Counted from the stretch's first letter, positions 7,236 to 16,007 are shown. The stretch: DNA of 64,000 bases from Bacillota bacterium (GCA_023621995.1 JAMOAB010000068.1:62001-126000), one strand, 5' to 3'. Numbers and translations are program-made. The notes: a model not told the origin generated them from the sequence alone.

Positions 7236-10202
7236 ATGGACTTGACAGAAAATAAAAACCAAGTAGATATTAATACCCATAAAAATGCAAACAACAAAAA
7301 AAGTCGGTCCCAACACTTTAAAGGCAAAAAGAAGCAGCCCAATTTTGCCCTAGAAGTGTTTGTAACTACATTAAAAATGTTTATTCTACTCATATTTATA
7401 TTAGGGTTTGCAGCATTTGGGGCAGTGCTTGGTATAGGAAAAGCTTATCTAGATTCTACTCCTGAGCTAGATATAGCTAAAATTGAAGATCAAAGTGAAA
7501 CTTCATTTATATATGATAAAGATGGGAATCTAATAACAGAATATTTTGGCTTCGAAAACAGGATTTGGGCACCTATTGAAGAGATACCAAAAATACTACA
7601 AGATGCTTTTATCGCAGTAGAAGATATGAGGTTCTATTCCCATAGAGGAATAGATTATAGGCGAATGGTGGGAGCTTTTATAAACAATCTTAAAAATGAT
7701 TCTGTACAGGGAGCAAGTACCATAACTCAACAACTAATAAAGAACAGTATTCTTTCGCCAGAGCGAACATATAAGAGAAAAATTCAGGAGATGTATCTAG
7801 CAATCCAGCTAGAAAAAAAATATAGTAAACAACAGATATTAGAAGCGTATTTAAATACTATTCATCTTGGAGGATCTAACTATGGTGTAAAAGTAGCAGC
7901 AAAGGACTATTTCGGTAAAGAACTAGATGAATTAACACTAAGGGAATGTGCTATTTTGGCAGGAGCGACACAAAATCCATCTAAATACGATCCACGAAGA
8001 AATCTTTTACCTGTCTCAAGTGGGGGCAGAGGAACTCCTGAATGGACTTATAAGCGAACCAATATAGTACTTAAGGCTATGTATGAAAATGGTTATATAT
8101 CGCAGGAAGAGTACGAAAATGCCAAGTTTCAAGAAGATAACCCTGATGCTAACCAAGTTCATATTATAGAAAAATCACAGGCTAAACAGATGTACCCCAT
8201 GCCCTATTTTATAGAATATGTAATATATGATGTTAGGGACAAGATAATGCAACAGAAAGGTTGGAAAGGCGATGAAGGGCGTCGTAAGGCTGAACAGCTT
8301 ATATATGCTGGAGGATTAAAGATATATACAACTGTTGACCCAGATATACAGACAACTATGGAAAATGTCATATATAATTACGATAATCTTCCTAAGTTTG
8401 CCAATCCTCAAAAGCATAGTGTGAGTTCCCAGGGTATACCTCAGCCACAGGTGGCTGCTGTCATAATGGATCAACATACAGGTGAGATAAGGGGTGTTGT
8501 GGGCGGTAAGCAACCTCCTACACAACAACGTCAACTAAATAGGGCTTTTATGTCCAAGTTACCACTAGGTTCATCAATGAAACCATTAGCAGCATATGGC
8601 CCATTTATAGAAGCAGGTTACCCCGGCGGGATTATATTTGAAAACATACCTGCTCCTATTGAAGGATGGCAAAGTGAAAGAGGCTATCCGCAAAACTATG
8701 CAGGCGGTGGCTATACAGGACCTGTTGATGTAAGAACAGGAATACGTCGCTCTCTAAACGTAGTATCTGCAAGAATTGTAGCTGATCCTAATAGAGTTGG
8801 CCCCCATTATTCGGCCAACAAGCTCATTGAACTTGGTATAGACGAGGAAGATATTCCTGGATATACCAATGGATCTCCTTCTCCAGCTGCTTTAGCTTTG
8901 GGGACCCATGGGAATAACATGGTAGAAGTAACTGCCGCCTATGCCGCTATAGCTAACAGAGGTATCTATCAAGAACCCATATCTTTTACGAAAGTATTAG
9001 ATAAAAATGATAATGAAATACTAAATACGTCTAATCAAATAACAAGGGTTGTTTTCAAAGAAAGTACTGCCTTTATTTTGACCGACTGGATGCAAGATGC
9101 AATAAGTAATGGAACAGGTAGTAGGGCAAAATTTAATGATCCCATGCCTATAGCAGGAAAGACAGGAACCAACGCTGACTTTAGAGGAGTATATTTTGCT
9201 GGATTTACGCCCTATTATACTGGAGCAGTATGGATAGGACACGACGATTTTCAACCTTCCTTTACCAATGGTTCTACAGGTGGTGTATTTGCAGCCCCCC
9301 TGTGGAGAGCTTTTATGGAGCCTATACATGAAGGTTTAGAAAACAAGCCCTTTTATGAAAATGTACCCGATGATGTAGTGAAGGTTACTGTATGTGGTGT
9401 ATCTGGCTTATTGCCAAACGGCAACCTATGTGCCCACGATTCAGGAGGACATGGACTTGTCACCGAATATTTCCCAAAAGATGCCGTGCCTACAGAAGTA
9501 TGTAATATACACAGGCAGGTTGCTTTATGTAATGCTTCCGGTAAATATCCGACTCCTTACTGTCCTGAATCAGAAATCTCGACTAAATCAGTAGTTGCAC
9601 TACCAGAAGGTTCACCTTATCGGTCCCTATCTAACGATTTGCTACAGAAGTATCTACCCGGTGCACTAAAGGATTTCTTAGGACCAGATGAACTTGACTA
9701 TAACAACCCAGAACATGCAGGTTATTTTTGCCCCATTCATACTAAAGAATGGAAGGACAGCGAAAATGAAAAGGGGGTACTGCATCATCAAGCACAAGAT
9801 TTAATAAATAAAATAAAAATGCTGTTAGAAAACCCTGGCATTAAAAAAAAGATGACACCTGAAGAAATTGAACAATTAGAAAATGGCATAGCCCAACTTG
9901 AAAAACTTTTAAAACAATCAACCCAGCCATCTAATGAAGATGGCGGACCAGTGGTAGACTCAGAACAGATACGACATGCCATGGATGATTTAAATAGAAC
10001 TGCTAATTCTATTTTAAATAGAATAAAAGATTCACAGCCAATAGTTGATCCTAAACCTGGTGACGATATCACAGATACTCCACCTGATAACGATGATGAT
10101 GATAATAATGGTGATGATGATGATAATAATGGTAATAATAATAATGATCATAGTGATGGCAACAATAATAACAATGTAAATATCAATAATTATACTGAAT
10201 AA
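7236..10202 (+). CDS. Class A penicillin-binding protein (transglycosylase/transpeptidase, PBP1A type)
   Basis: Bifunctional peptidoglycan synthase of 988 aa. Cytoplasmic tail 1-42; membrane helix about 43-68; GT51 glycosyltransferase about 90-270 with catalytic Glu in VEDMRFYSHRGID (E129) and QGASTITQQL. The transpeptidase domain is about 400-700 with SxxK (S446-K449), SLN (506-508) and KTGT (642-645). A long tail follows (about 760-988): a Cys-containing linker, a helical segment (LINKIKMLLENPGIKKKM) and a low-complexity Asp/Asn tail. Strong GGAGG site and ATG start. It ends in a bidirectional terminator shared with spoVAE. It probably builds wall peptidoglycan, and its tail is unusually long for the family. 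Confidence 0.95.
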   Translation: MDLTENKNQVDINTHKNANNKKSRSQHFKGKKKQPNFALEVFVTTLKMFILLIFILGFAAFGAVLGIGKAYLDSTPELDIAKIEDQSETSFIYDKDGNLITEYFGFENRIWAPIEEIPKILQDAFIAVEDMRFYSHRGIDYRRMVGAFINNLKNDSVQGASTITQQLIKNSILSPERTYKRKIQEMYLAIQLEKKYSKQQILEAYLNTIHLGGSNYGVKVAAKDYFGKELDELTLRECAILAGATQNPSKYDPRRNLLPVSSGGRGTPEWTYKRTNIVLKAMYENGYISQEEYENAKFQEDNPDANQVHIIEKSQAKQMYPMPYFIEYVIYDVRDKIMQQKGWKGDEGRRKAEQLIYAGGLKIYTTVDPDIQTTMENVIYNYDNLPKFANPQKHSVSSQGIPQPQVAAVIMDQHTGEIRGVVGGKQPPTQQRQLNRAFMSKLPLGSSMKPLAAYGPFIEAGYPGGIIFENIPAPIEGWQSERGYPQNYAGGGYTGPVDVRTGIRRSLNVVSARIVADPNRVGPHYSANKLIELGIDEEDIPGYTNGSPSPAALALGTHGNNMVEVTAAYAAIANRGIYQEPISFTKVLDKNDNEILNTSNQITRVVFKESTAFILTDWMQDAISNGTGSRAKFNDPMPIAGKTGTNADFRGVYFAGFTPYYTGAVWIGHDDFQPSFTNGSTGGVFAAPLWRAFMEPIHEGLENKPFYENVPDDVVKVTVCGVSGLLPNGNLCAHDSGGHGLVTEYFPKDAVPTEVCNIHRQVALCNASGKYPTPYCPESEISTKSVVALPEGSPYRSLSNDLLQKYLPGALKDFLGPDELDYNNPEHAGYFCPIHTKEWKDSENEKGVLHHQAQDLINKIKMLLENPGIKKKMTPEEIEQLENGIAQLEKLLKQSTQPSNEDGGPVVDSEQIRHAMDDLNRTANSILNRIKDSQPIVDPKPGDDITDTPPDNDDDDNNGDDDDNNGNNNNDHSDGNNNNNVNINNYTE
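10091..10193 (+). repeat. GAT/AAT triplet low-complexity tract encoding the Asp/Asn tail of the PBP
   Basis: About 100 nt of imperfect GAT, AAT and GGT triplets encode runs such as DNDDDDNNGDDDDNNG. The reading frame is kept. Triplet tracts of this kind expand and contract easily, so tail length may vary between strains. Confidence 0.85.
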
Positions 10203-10211
10203 GAATATATT

Positions 10212-10257
10212 AAAACTAAGAGGTAGAAGAATAAAAAATCTTCTACCTCTTAGTTTT
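10212..10257. terminator. Bidirectional terminator between the PBP gene and spoVAE
   Basis: A perfect 19-bp inverted repeat (10212-10230 with 10239-10257, 8-nt loop) separates convergent genes. T tracts on the plus side complete a Rho-independent signal. The repeat overlaps the 3' end of spoVAE. Confidence 0.9.
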
Positions 10258-10599
10258 TGGATCAAAAATGAGAGCTATTAAGTATCCAAAAAAAACTGCT
10301 GCTGCTATTCCGCCTGCCGCAGCTTGTACACCGCCTATAAAAGCACCAAGAATTCCATCTGATTTAACTGCTTTTATAACACCCTTAGCGAGAGTGTTAC
10401 CAAACCCAGGAAGAGGGATGGTGGCGCCGGCGCCGGCATATTCAACAAGAGGTTCATAAATTCCAAGTGCTCCCAATATAACTCCAGATGTAACAAATAT
10501 TACTAGTATGCGGGCAGGAGTAAGAGCTGTCTTGTCTATTAGTATCTGTCCTATTACACATATGAGCCCTCCTACTATAAAAGCTCTTACATATTCCAA
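10243..10599 (-). CDS. spoVAE: Stage V sporulation protein AE
   Basis: 118-aa membrane protein, the family size, with about three to four hydrophobic helices and the conserved LPGFGNTLAKG loop also seen in SpoVAC. SpoVA proteins form the channel that moves Ca-dipicolinate into the forespore and releases it in germination. Start TTG with GGAGGG 6 nt upstream. It is the last gene of the spoVA operon and ends in a bidirectional terminator. Confidence 0.93.
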   Translation of the reverse strand: MEYVRAFIVGGLICVIGQILIDKTALTPARILVIFVTSGVILGALGIYEPLVEYAGAGATIPLPGFGNTLAKGVIKAVKSDGILGAFIGGVQAAAGGIAAAVFFGYLIALIFDPKTKR

Positions 10600-10601
10600 A
10601 G

Positions 10602-11615
10602 TTATCCCTCCTTTTTTTCTATAGCAACTAAATGAACAATTCCTGGTATACTCTCTCCCTGTTGGGTACTCGTAGTACTAAGGAGGGCACCCGTAGAGCC
10701 TATTAGAACACGGTTTATTTCACCATCTTCCATCTTCTTTAGGATAAATCCAGTAAATACAACAGCCGAACATCCACATCCACTGCCTCCAGACTGGACA
10801 TTTTGATCTTCGCTATATATTTCACATCCACAGTCTATATATCTACTTGATATGTCATATCCTTCTTTAGCAAGCAGATCAATTGTAAGTTCTCGTCCAA
10901 ACTTGCCCAAGTCTCCTGTCACTATAAGATCATAATCTTGGGGACCTCGCCCCGTGTCTTGGAAGTGGGTTTTTATAGTCTCTGCTGCTGCCGGAGCCAT
11001 TGCAGCCCCCATATTGTTTACATCTTTTATACCATAGTCAATTACTTTTCCAGTAGTGATATGAGTGACAGAAGGCCCATCTCCTTTATTGGAGACTATA
11101 ACAGCTCCTGCTCCAGTAACTGTCCACTGGCCTGTAGGAGCCCTTTGAGTACCTTGTTCTAATGGATAACGGAACTGTCTTTCAGCAGTGCAAAAATGAC
11201 TTGAAGTGGCACATAGGACATTGTTGGCATATCCTCCGTCCACCATTATACTGCCCAAGGACAATGCCTCTGTCATAGTAGAACAAGCTCCAAACAACCC
11301 AAAAAAGGGTATACCAAGTTGGCGAGCAGCAAAATTTGCTGTCATTATTTGATTTAAAAGATCTCCTGCAAACATATAATTTATATCAGTAACCTGCTTA
11401 TTAGCGTTAATTATCGCCTTTTCGCACACTTCTTTGAGCATTCGGCACTCTGTCTTCTCCCAACTATCCTCCCCCCAAAGATTATCAGGCATGACCTCAT
11501 CGAAATATTCAGCTAATGGACCTTGTGATTCTTTTCGACCAACTATTGAGGCCCTAGATATTATCTTAGGATTATTATGCAAAACAACTGTCTGTCCACC
11601 TAGTCTTTTTTCCAT
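10602..11615 (-). CDS. spoVAD: Stage V sporulation protein AD
   Basis: 337 aa with a thiolase-like fold: FFGLFGACSTMTEAL, the GGYANNVLCATSSHF segment and the Cys/Gly-rich loop QSGGSGCGCSAVVF. SpoVAD binds dipicolinic acid and is the soluble partner of the SpoVA channel. ATG 11615 has correct 6-nt spacing from GAGGG; the earlier in-frame ATG (11621) touches the ribosome-binding site. It lies 2 nt from spoVAE and 14 nt from spoVAC. Confidence 0.97.
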   Translation of the reverse strand: MEKRLGGQTVVLHNNPKIISRASIVGRKESQGPLAEYFDEVMPDNLWGEDSWEKTECRMLKEVCEKAIINANKQVTDINYMFAGDLLNQIMTANFAARQLGIPFFGLFGACSTMTEALSLGSIMVDGGYANNVLCATSSHFCTAERQFRYPLEQGTQRAPTGQWTVTGAGAVIVSNKGDGPSVTHITTGKVIDYGIKDVNNMGAAMAPAAAETIKTHFQDTGRGPQDYDLIVTGDLGKFGRELTIDLLAKEGYDISSRYIDCGCEIYSEDQNVQSGGSGCGCSAVVFTGFILKKMEDGEINRVLIGSTGALLSTTSTQQGESIPGIVHLVAIEKKEG

Positions 11616-11629
11616 ATACATCCCTCACT

Positions 11630-12085
11630 TTATTTTATAAAGAAATGATATATGAGTCCTATGAGAACTGAAGTACCTATACCATAGACCAAGACAGGAC
11701 CTGCCACTACGAACATCTTGGCACCTACACCAAGGACATATCCTTCTCGTTTAAATTCCATTGCCGGTGAAACTATAGAATTGGAAAACCCTGTTATAGG
11801 AACTATAGAACCTGCGCCACCTATTTTCCCAATATCGTCATATACACCTATACCTGTAAGTACTGCCCCTAAAAATATCATTACAATAGAGGTAAATATG
11901 GCTGCCCTTTCTTGATTCATGTTATAATAATTTTTTCCTATGTTGAGTACAATCTGCCCCACAGTACATATAGCACCTCCTACCAGGAAGGCAAGCATAC
12001 AATTTTTAAACAAGTTTGACTTGGGCATCTTTTTATATACGTATTGTTGATATTCTTGATCTTGTTTTTGTTTGATAGCATCCAT
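11630..12085 (-). CDS. spoVAC: Stage V sporulation protein AC
   Basis: 151-aa polytopic membrane protein with the family signature PKSNLFKNCMLAFLVGGAIC near the N-terminus and the VPITGFSNSIVSPAMEFKREG loop. SpoVAC is the mechanosensitive core of the dipicolinate channel. ATG start with GGAG upstream. A 74-nt gap separates it from spoVAB upstream; I see no convincing terminator there, so the operon is probably continuous. Confidence 0.97.
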   Translation of the reverse strand: MDAIKQKQDQEYQQYVYKKMPKSNLFKNCMLAFLVGGAICTVGQIVLNIGKNYYNMNQERAAIFTSIVMIFLGAVLTGIGVYDDIGKIGGAGSIVPITGFSNSIVSPAMEFKREGYVLGVGAKMFVVAGPVLVYGIGTSVLIGLIYHFFIK

Positions 12086-12159
12086 TTAACTACTCTCCTT
12101 TCATTATTTTTTAAAGCATATTTAATAAATTAAGTACACTGCCATAAACTAATAGTGTA

Positions 12160-12576
12160 TTAGCTAAATCCTATTGTCATCCAGTATATTATAGAGAAAA
12201 ACACTTTCCCCAATGCTATTGAAAATACTCCCACATAAATCCACTTTAGGATATTTAGTCTGTCTGCCATAATTGGCATTATATCTAGTGTTTCGGCTAG
12301 AGCTGAAGCTACAATACCTATAAATACACCTGCAAATAAACCTCCGACCATTAAGATATATTTATTTAGAAATAAAGTTATATCAAAAAAATATAAAATA
12401 CATGAAAATAGCGCTCCTGCCAAAACTGATAATTCACCTATTTTAGGATAGTCTTCTGTATTTGTAAACTTAAGAATGTTAGATAATACTCCTAGCACAG
12501 TAAAAAATGCCACTATTCCCCCACCTACCACTAAGCCACCCGAGAGTCCTAGTAAAATACAAATTATATTTTTCAT
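12160..12576 (-). CDS. spoVAB: Stage V sporulation protein AB
   Basis: 138 aa, four to five membrane helices, opening with a glycine-rich helix (LLGLSGGLVVGGGIVAFFTV) that is typical of SpoVAB, and a DIMPIMADR loop. Its start overlaps the spoVAA stop by 4 nt (ATGA), so the two are translationally coupled. Its role in the channel is not resolved biochemically, but the operon position is conserved. Confidence 0.92.
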   Translation of the reverse strand: MKNIICILLGLSGGLVVGGGIVAFFTVLGVLSNILKFTNTEDYPKIGELSVLAGALFSCILYFFDITLFLNKYILMVGGLFAGVFIGIVASALAETLDIMPIMADRLNILKWIYVGVFSIALGKVFFSIIYWMTIGFS

Positions 12577-13196
12577 TTATCATCATCCAAAGAAAGTTTA
12601 TATTCCTCTATGTCCTTGTTATATTTGTATATTTCAATCTCTAAAGGACCAGGTTTATCATCTTTCCTATCCAATGAAAATACATCAAAGAATACAGCTA
12701 TTCCCAATCCTAGCCCTATAGAATAAGGTATACTTATTATAAGAGGTCGGTCATTTTTTATGCCAGTCAATAATTCGTACATACTCCTATGAGTATCATG
12801 CATATTTACATCTTCGTGAAAATACATGATTGCTAATCCAGCTCCTATAAAGAGTAGAAGCGAAGCAGCAAATACCGTAAAAAAAGTTTTCAACCTATGT
12901 GGTTTGCCAGTTCCGTCTCTAGGTTCAACTAAAATATTTTCCTTACCTAGTAGATTTACAGTGATATTCTCCATATTGTCTCTTATAAGCTGTGTAATAT
13001 CTACCGCCCTTATTTTGTAACTTTTTTGTGTTGCTTGAGGTAAAACTTCAATATTTTCAATATTAAATCTTAACTCATTAGAACAGCTAATATAGGCAAC
13101 ATCTTTTATGCAGATTGGTTTCCCAAATGTTACTTGAGGGTTACTCTTAAATTGGATATATACTTCTTCACTATTATCCATAATAGCTATTTCCAC
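12573..13196 (-). CDS. spoVAA: Stage V sporulation protein AA
   Basis: 207 aa. The N-terminal half is soluble (EEVYIQFKSNPQVTFGKPI) and carries the SpoVAA domain; the C-terminal half has two membrane helices (FFTVFAASLLLFIGAGLAI and ISIPYSIGLGLGIAVFF) flanking a short loop. First gene of the known spoVA set. The start is ambiguous: GTG 13196 overlaps its GAGGGAG site, while ATG 13181 lies 14 nt from it. Both overlap or follow the stop of the 55-codon gene upstream, so translational coupling is likely. Confidence 0.92.
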   Translation of the reverse strand: MEIAIMDNSEEVYIQFKSNPQVTFGKPICIKDVAYISCSNELRFNIENIEVLPQATQKSYKIRAVDITQLIRDNMENITVNLLGKENILVEPRDGTGKPHRLKTFFTVFAASLLLFIGAGLAIMYFHEDVNMHDTHRSMYELLTGIKNDRPLIISIPYSIGLGLGIAVFFDVFSLDRKDDKPGPLEIEIYKYNKDIEEYKLSLDDDK

Positions 13197-13354
13197 TCCC
13201 TCTGCAGTGCTGCTTCTACAAATTTGGCTCCAGTAAACTTATCCTGTTGTTTTACCTCTTTATTAATATATATCCATATAGTCGTGGCAGTTATTGCTGC
13301 TATAAGACCGATTAAAAGAAAGATAGTGCCATATTTGTTTAATATTCCTCTCAT
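13187..13354 (-). CDS. Uncharacterised 55-aa membrane protein between sigF and spoVAA
   Basis: An ATG at 13354 with GGAGG upstream opens a 55-codon frame. One strongly hydrophobic helix is at residues 11-29 (IFLLIGLIAAITATTIWIY), followed by a charged stretch NKEVKQQDKF and the C-terminal EAALQREWK. The 3' end overlaps the proposed start of spoVAA and contains its GAGGGAG ribosome-binding site. It is short but has a normal start signal and lies within the sporulation operon after the sigF terminator. I do not recognise the family. It may be a forespore membrane peptide expressed with SpoVA. Confidence 0.7.
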   Translation of the reverse strand: MRGILNKYGTIFLLIGLIAAITATTIWIYINKEVKQQDKFTGAKFVEAALQREWK

Positions 13355-13395
13355 GCTCTCTATACCTCCATATTTACAGTAATGTCAGCTGTGCT

Positions 13396-13425
13396 TATTA
13401 TTTGCAATTACATGGGTTTTATACA
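13396..13425 (-). promoter_or_regulatory. Possible forespore (sigma-G/F type) promoter for the spoVA operon
   Basis: Downstream of the sigF terminator the minus strand reads TGTATA (13425-13420), 17 nt, then AATAATA (13402-13396). The sigma-G consensus I recall is TGnATA and CATACTA, so the -35 is good and the -10 matches 5 of 7. Location is right for spoVA, which is sigma-G dependent in Bacillus. Confidence 0.45.
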
Positions 13426-13427
13426 AA

Positions 13428-13460
13428 ATAAAAGACACCCTTTAAATTTAAGGATGTCTT
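13428..13460 (-). terminator. Intrinsic terminator after sigF
   Basis: An 11-bp stem (13450-13460 with 13432-13442, one G-U, 7-nt loop) overlaps the sigF stop and is followed on the minus strand by TTTATTTTG. It separates the spoIIA operon from the downstream spoVA genes. Confidence 0.8.
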
Positions 13461-14223
13461 ATAACATGTCTCTCATTTTTGACAAGACTTTTTTTTCAAT
13501 CCTAGATACCTGTACCTGAGATATACCGAGAACTTTTGCAATATCACTCTGGGTTTTATCTTGGAAATAACGCATTATAATTATTGTCCTCTCCCTCTTA
13601 TCTAATTTGGCCAATGCTTCCTTTAAAGTTACTCTATCTATTACATTAGATACATAATTCTCTTCGCTTGCAATTTTGTCTATCATAAGTATGGGGTTAT
13701 CATCATCTTCGTATAGAACGTCATAGATGGAAGCTACTGGCCTTCCAGACTCTAGAGCATGGATTACTTCTTCAGGAGTACTATCTATATCTTGTGCAAT
13801 TTCTTGAATAGTAGGCTCCCGATTATATGCTATTTTTAGTTTTTCTTTTGCATACATAGCCCTGCCTGCCAACTCTTTTAACGATCGACTAACTTTTATA
13901 ATTCCATCATCCCTTACAAACCTCTTTATCTCTCCCATTATCATTGGAACAGCATATGTTGAAAATCGTACATTGTATTGGGAATCATAATTGTGTATTG
14001 CCTTTATAAGTCCTATAGTGCCTATCTGTATTAGATCTTCATATTCATAACCTCTATTTAAGAATTTCTTAACTATACTCTTTACTAATGCGATATTTTT
14101 CACAACTAGCACTTCTTTAGCATACTGATCTCCATCCTGAGCTTGTGCAATTAATTCCAAAGTCTCTTCATGAGTTAACAGTTTTCTATCATGCTTATCT
14201 ATTGGATTTATAGACTCCATCAT
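13459..14223 (-). CDS. sigF: Forespore-specific RNA polymerase sigma factor SigF (SpoIIAC)
   Basis: 254 aa sigma-70 family protein. Region 2 is around residues 35-105 ([20 protein letters not shown] and [17 protein letters not shown]), region 3 around 115-175, and region 4 at the C-terminus with the helix-turn-helix [20 protein letters not shown]. It directs the first forespore transcription after septation. It follows spoIIAB, its anti-sigma factor, with a 4-nt ATGA overlap. This operon order is diagnostic for SigF rather than SigG. Confidence 0.98.
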   Translation of the reverse strand: MMESINPIDKHDRKLLTHEETLELIAQAQDGDQYAKEVLVVKNIALVKSIVKKFLNRGYEYEDLIQIGTIGLIKAIHNYDSQYNVRFSTYAVPMIMGEIKRFVRDDGIIKVSRSLKELAGRAMYAKEKLKIAYNREPTIQEIAQDIDSTPEEVIHALESGRPVASIYDVLYEDDDNPILMIDKIASEENYVSNVIDRVTLKEALAKLDKRERTIIIMRYFQDKTQSDIAKVLGISQVQVSRIEKKVLSKMRDML

Positions 14224-14669
14224 GTCTTCCCCATTTCGTTTCCATGTTTTATATATTTTACCATCCTAACCCGAGTCCCCTTACCTAATGAGGATGTCAC
14301 CTCCACTTCATCCATGAATGTCTCCATCACGGTAAATCCCATACCAGATCTCTCCAATTCCGGTTTAGAAGTATACAATGGTTGCATAGCTTCTTCAATA
14401 TTTTCAATACCCTTTCCCCTATCCATTATTTCTACTATAATTCCACCATCGAATAATTTCCCCACTATCTCTACAATTCCTATGCTTTGATCATACGCAT
14501 GGATGATTGCATTAGTAACTGCTTCTGATACAGCAGTTTTAATATCTGCTATTTCTTCTAATGTTGGATCTAATTGGGCAGCAAATGCAGCAACTACTAC
14601 GCGGGCAAATGCCTCATTTTGGGATTTGCTCACAATTTCTAACCGCATCTCATTTTTTATCTTCATCAC
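14220..14669 (-). CDS. spoIIAB: Anti-sigma F factor, serine kinase SpoIIAB
   Basis: 149 aa GHKL-fold kinase. N box [10 protein letters not shown] (48-57), G1 box DRGKGI (83-88) and G2 box RSGMGF (107-112) are all intact. SpoIIAB binds and inhibits SigF and phosphorylates SpoIIAA on serine. It overlaps spoIIAA and sigF by 4 nt each, which keeps the three proteins in balance. Confidence 0.98.
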   Translation of the reverse strand: MMKIKNEMRLEIVSKSQNEAFARVVVAAFAAQLDPTLEEIADIKTAVSEAVTNAIIHAYDQSIGIVEIVGKLFDGGIIVEIMDRGKGIENIEEAMQPLYTSKPELERSGMGFTVMETFMDEVEVTSSLGKGTRVRMVKYIKHGNEMGKT

Positions 14670-15016
14670 TCTACCTCCTGTACACCATGCAAAGAAGCAT
14701 CTAAACTCTCGTATATGGCTATTATCTTATAGAGCCCGGAAATTTCCCAAATCTTAGAGATGTGATTATTTAAACCAAATACAACCATTTTTCCTGCTCT
14801 CTCAGAGAGTATTTTATATCTTCCTATAAATACTCCAATTCCTGAACTATCCATAAACTTTAATTCTGATAGATCTACAACCATGTTTTTTATACTATTA
14901 TCTTCTATGAGGTTGTCCAAACTTTCCCTTGCACTTTCTGATGTATGATGGTCAAGTTCACCAGCCATGCATACAACAACAGTTTTTCCTTTCCTCACAC
15001 TACTTATATCTAGCAA
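14666..15016 (-). CDS. spoIIAA: Anti-sigma F factor antagonist SpoIIAA
   Basis: 116-aa STAS-domain protein. The phosphorylated serine lies in [10 protein letters not shown] (S57/S58). When dephosphorylated by SpoIIE it captures SpoIIAB and frees SigF. The start is TTG with a GGGTGAT-type site. First gene of the spoIIA operon, with a sigma-H-like promoter about 60 nt upstream. Confidence 0.98.
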   Translation of the reverse strand: MLDISSVRKGKTVVVCMAGELDHHTSESARESLDNLIEDNSIKNMVVDLSELKFMDSSGIGVFIGRYKILSERAGKMVVFGLNNHISKIWEISGLYKIIAIYESLDASLHGVQEVE

Positions 15017-15075
15017 ATGTAATCACCCTTTCATATTAGAGTTGAACATACATTACTATTTCCTGTCATCTACTT

Positions 15076-15104
15076 ATATTCTTTATATATATGGAATATC
15101 CTCC
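15076..15104 (-). promoter_or_regulatory. Sigma-H type promoter of the spoIIA operon
   Basis: The minus strand reads GGAGGATAT (15104-15096), an 11-nt spacer, then AAAGAATAT (15084-15076). This fits the sigma-H consensus RnAGGAwWW-N11/12-RnnGAATww at every specified position. Bacillus spoIIA is transcribed by sigma-H, so sequence and biology agree. Confidence 0.75.
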
Positions 15105-15136
15105 CATGAAAAAGCTCTATTAATGTCAAAAAGCAT

Positions 15137-15183
15137 AAAAAAAATCAAAAACCCCTTCGAGTTTTGTCGAAAGGATTTTTGAT
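15137..15183 (-). terminator. Terminator after the 73-aa gene
   Basis: A 17-nt imperfect inverted repeat (15167-15183 with 15144-15160, two mismatches) just past the stop codon is followed on the minus strand by a run of T. Confidence 0.7.
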
Positions 15184-15187
15184 CTTA

Positions 15188-15409
15188 TTATACTTCTACT
15201 TCTTGTATCTCGACACTTATAGATTGATATCTATTCATGTCTTGTAATATTTTATTTTCGTCATTCCATCCTCTATAGCGTTCTTTTTCTTCAGCTGTCA
15301 ATATGACCCTATCCAGTATTTCCCTTCCAGTCAGGGGTTCATCACTCACATATGTCTGCATAATTGGATTATTCTCTACAACGGTTAGAATAGCATATAC
15401 GTATTTCAT
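15188..15409 (-). CDS. Small conserved-looking hypothetical protein, 73 aa
   Basis: No family recognised. The protein opens MKYVYAILTVVENNPI, is soluble, has a charged centre (TAEEKERYRGWNDENKI) and ends with alternating beta-type residues (SISVEIQEVEV). It has a clear GGGAGG ribosome-binding site 5 nt from the ATG and its own terminator, so it is a real single-gene transcript. It stands just upstream of spoIIA on the same strand, but the terminator between them argues against co-transcription. Confidence 0.7.
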   Translation of the reverse strand: MKYVYAILTVVENNPIMQTYVSDEPLTGREILDRVILTAEEKERYRGWNDENKILQDMNRYQSISVEIQEVEV

Positions 15410-15486
15410 AGATGCCTCCCTAAATTCTGTATGTATTATCCTTATATCATTATTATAATATCACAAGGATATTTCATTTACAAGAT

Positions 15487-15518
15487 AAAAAGGCAGTGGA
15501 TAACGCCACTGCCTTTTT
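15487..15518 (-). terminator. Intrinsic terminator after the Tyr-rich protein gene
   Basis: Perfect 13-bp stem (15506-15518 with 15487-15499, 6-nt loop) with AAAA/TTTT flanks, directly downstream of the stop codon. Confidence 0.9.
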
Positions 15519-15524
15519 CACCTA

Positions 15525-16007
15525 TCACATATAGTAATTGTCAAGCCCACCTTCCCATATCCATGATCTTCTTCGTCTTCTAAATAGTTCAGAGAGAAGA
15601 ATTATGGCAATAAGATCTCTTAGTAGAGGCCTTCTACGTCTTTGTTGTGCTTTTAAATCATCATCAGCGATGTCTAGTGTCATGTCTGCGTATTCCTCTA
15701 ATTCCGGCATATCCTTTACACACATATCGTAACACTCGTCTACCATCTTCTCAAGTAATTGCTCTGATGGATATACTACATAGGGATCATCCATCTTATC
15801 ACATATCTGGCTTACATAGGGATACAGCTTATAGTAAATATCTGGATACATCAAGGGATATATCATTTCCATTTGAGGTTCTGGCCCTATGGGATGACAG
15901 TACATATGTCCGTATGCCTGATGATAGTCTAATGGATATGCACATTCTTGCATATAAGTAAGTTGGCCACCATATTCATCACCGGTTATATTCCAATATC
16001 CATGCAT
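15525..16007 (-). CDS. Tyr/Pro/Met-rich hypothetical protein, probable spore-associated
   Basis: 160 aa. The N-terminal half is rich in Tyr, Met, Pro and His (YPLDYHQAYGHMYCHPIG, MIYPLMYPDIYYKLYPYV), a composition common in coat proteins. The middle is acidic (MPELEEYADMTLDIADDD) and the C-terminus is basic (QQRRRRPLLRDLI, FRRRRRSW) around a short hydrophobic helix (LIAIILLSELF). I remember similar Clostridia proteins with an IYY-PYV-CD-MD pattern but no assigned role. The assignment to spores is inference from composition and from the neighbouring sporulation genes. Its GGAGG site is part of an inverted repeat (separate entry). Confidence 0.75.
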   Translation of the reverse strand: MHGYWNITGDEYGGQLTYMQECAYPLDYHQAYGHMYCHPIGPEPQMEMIYPLMYPDIYYKLYPYVSQICDKMDDPYVVYPSEQLLEKMVDECYDMCVKDMPELEEYADMTLDIADDDLKAQQRRRRPLLRDLIAIILLSELFRRRRRSWIWEGGLDNYYM

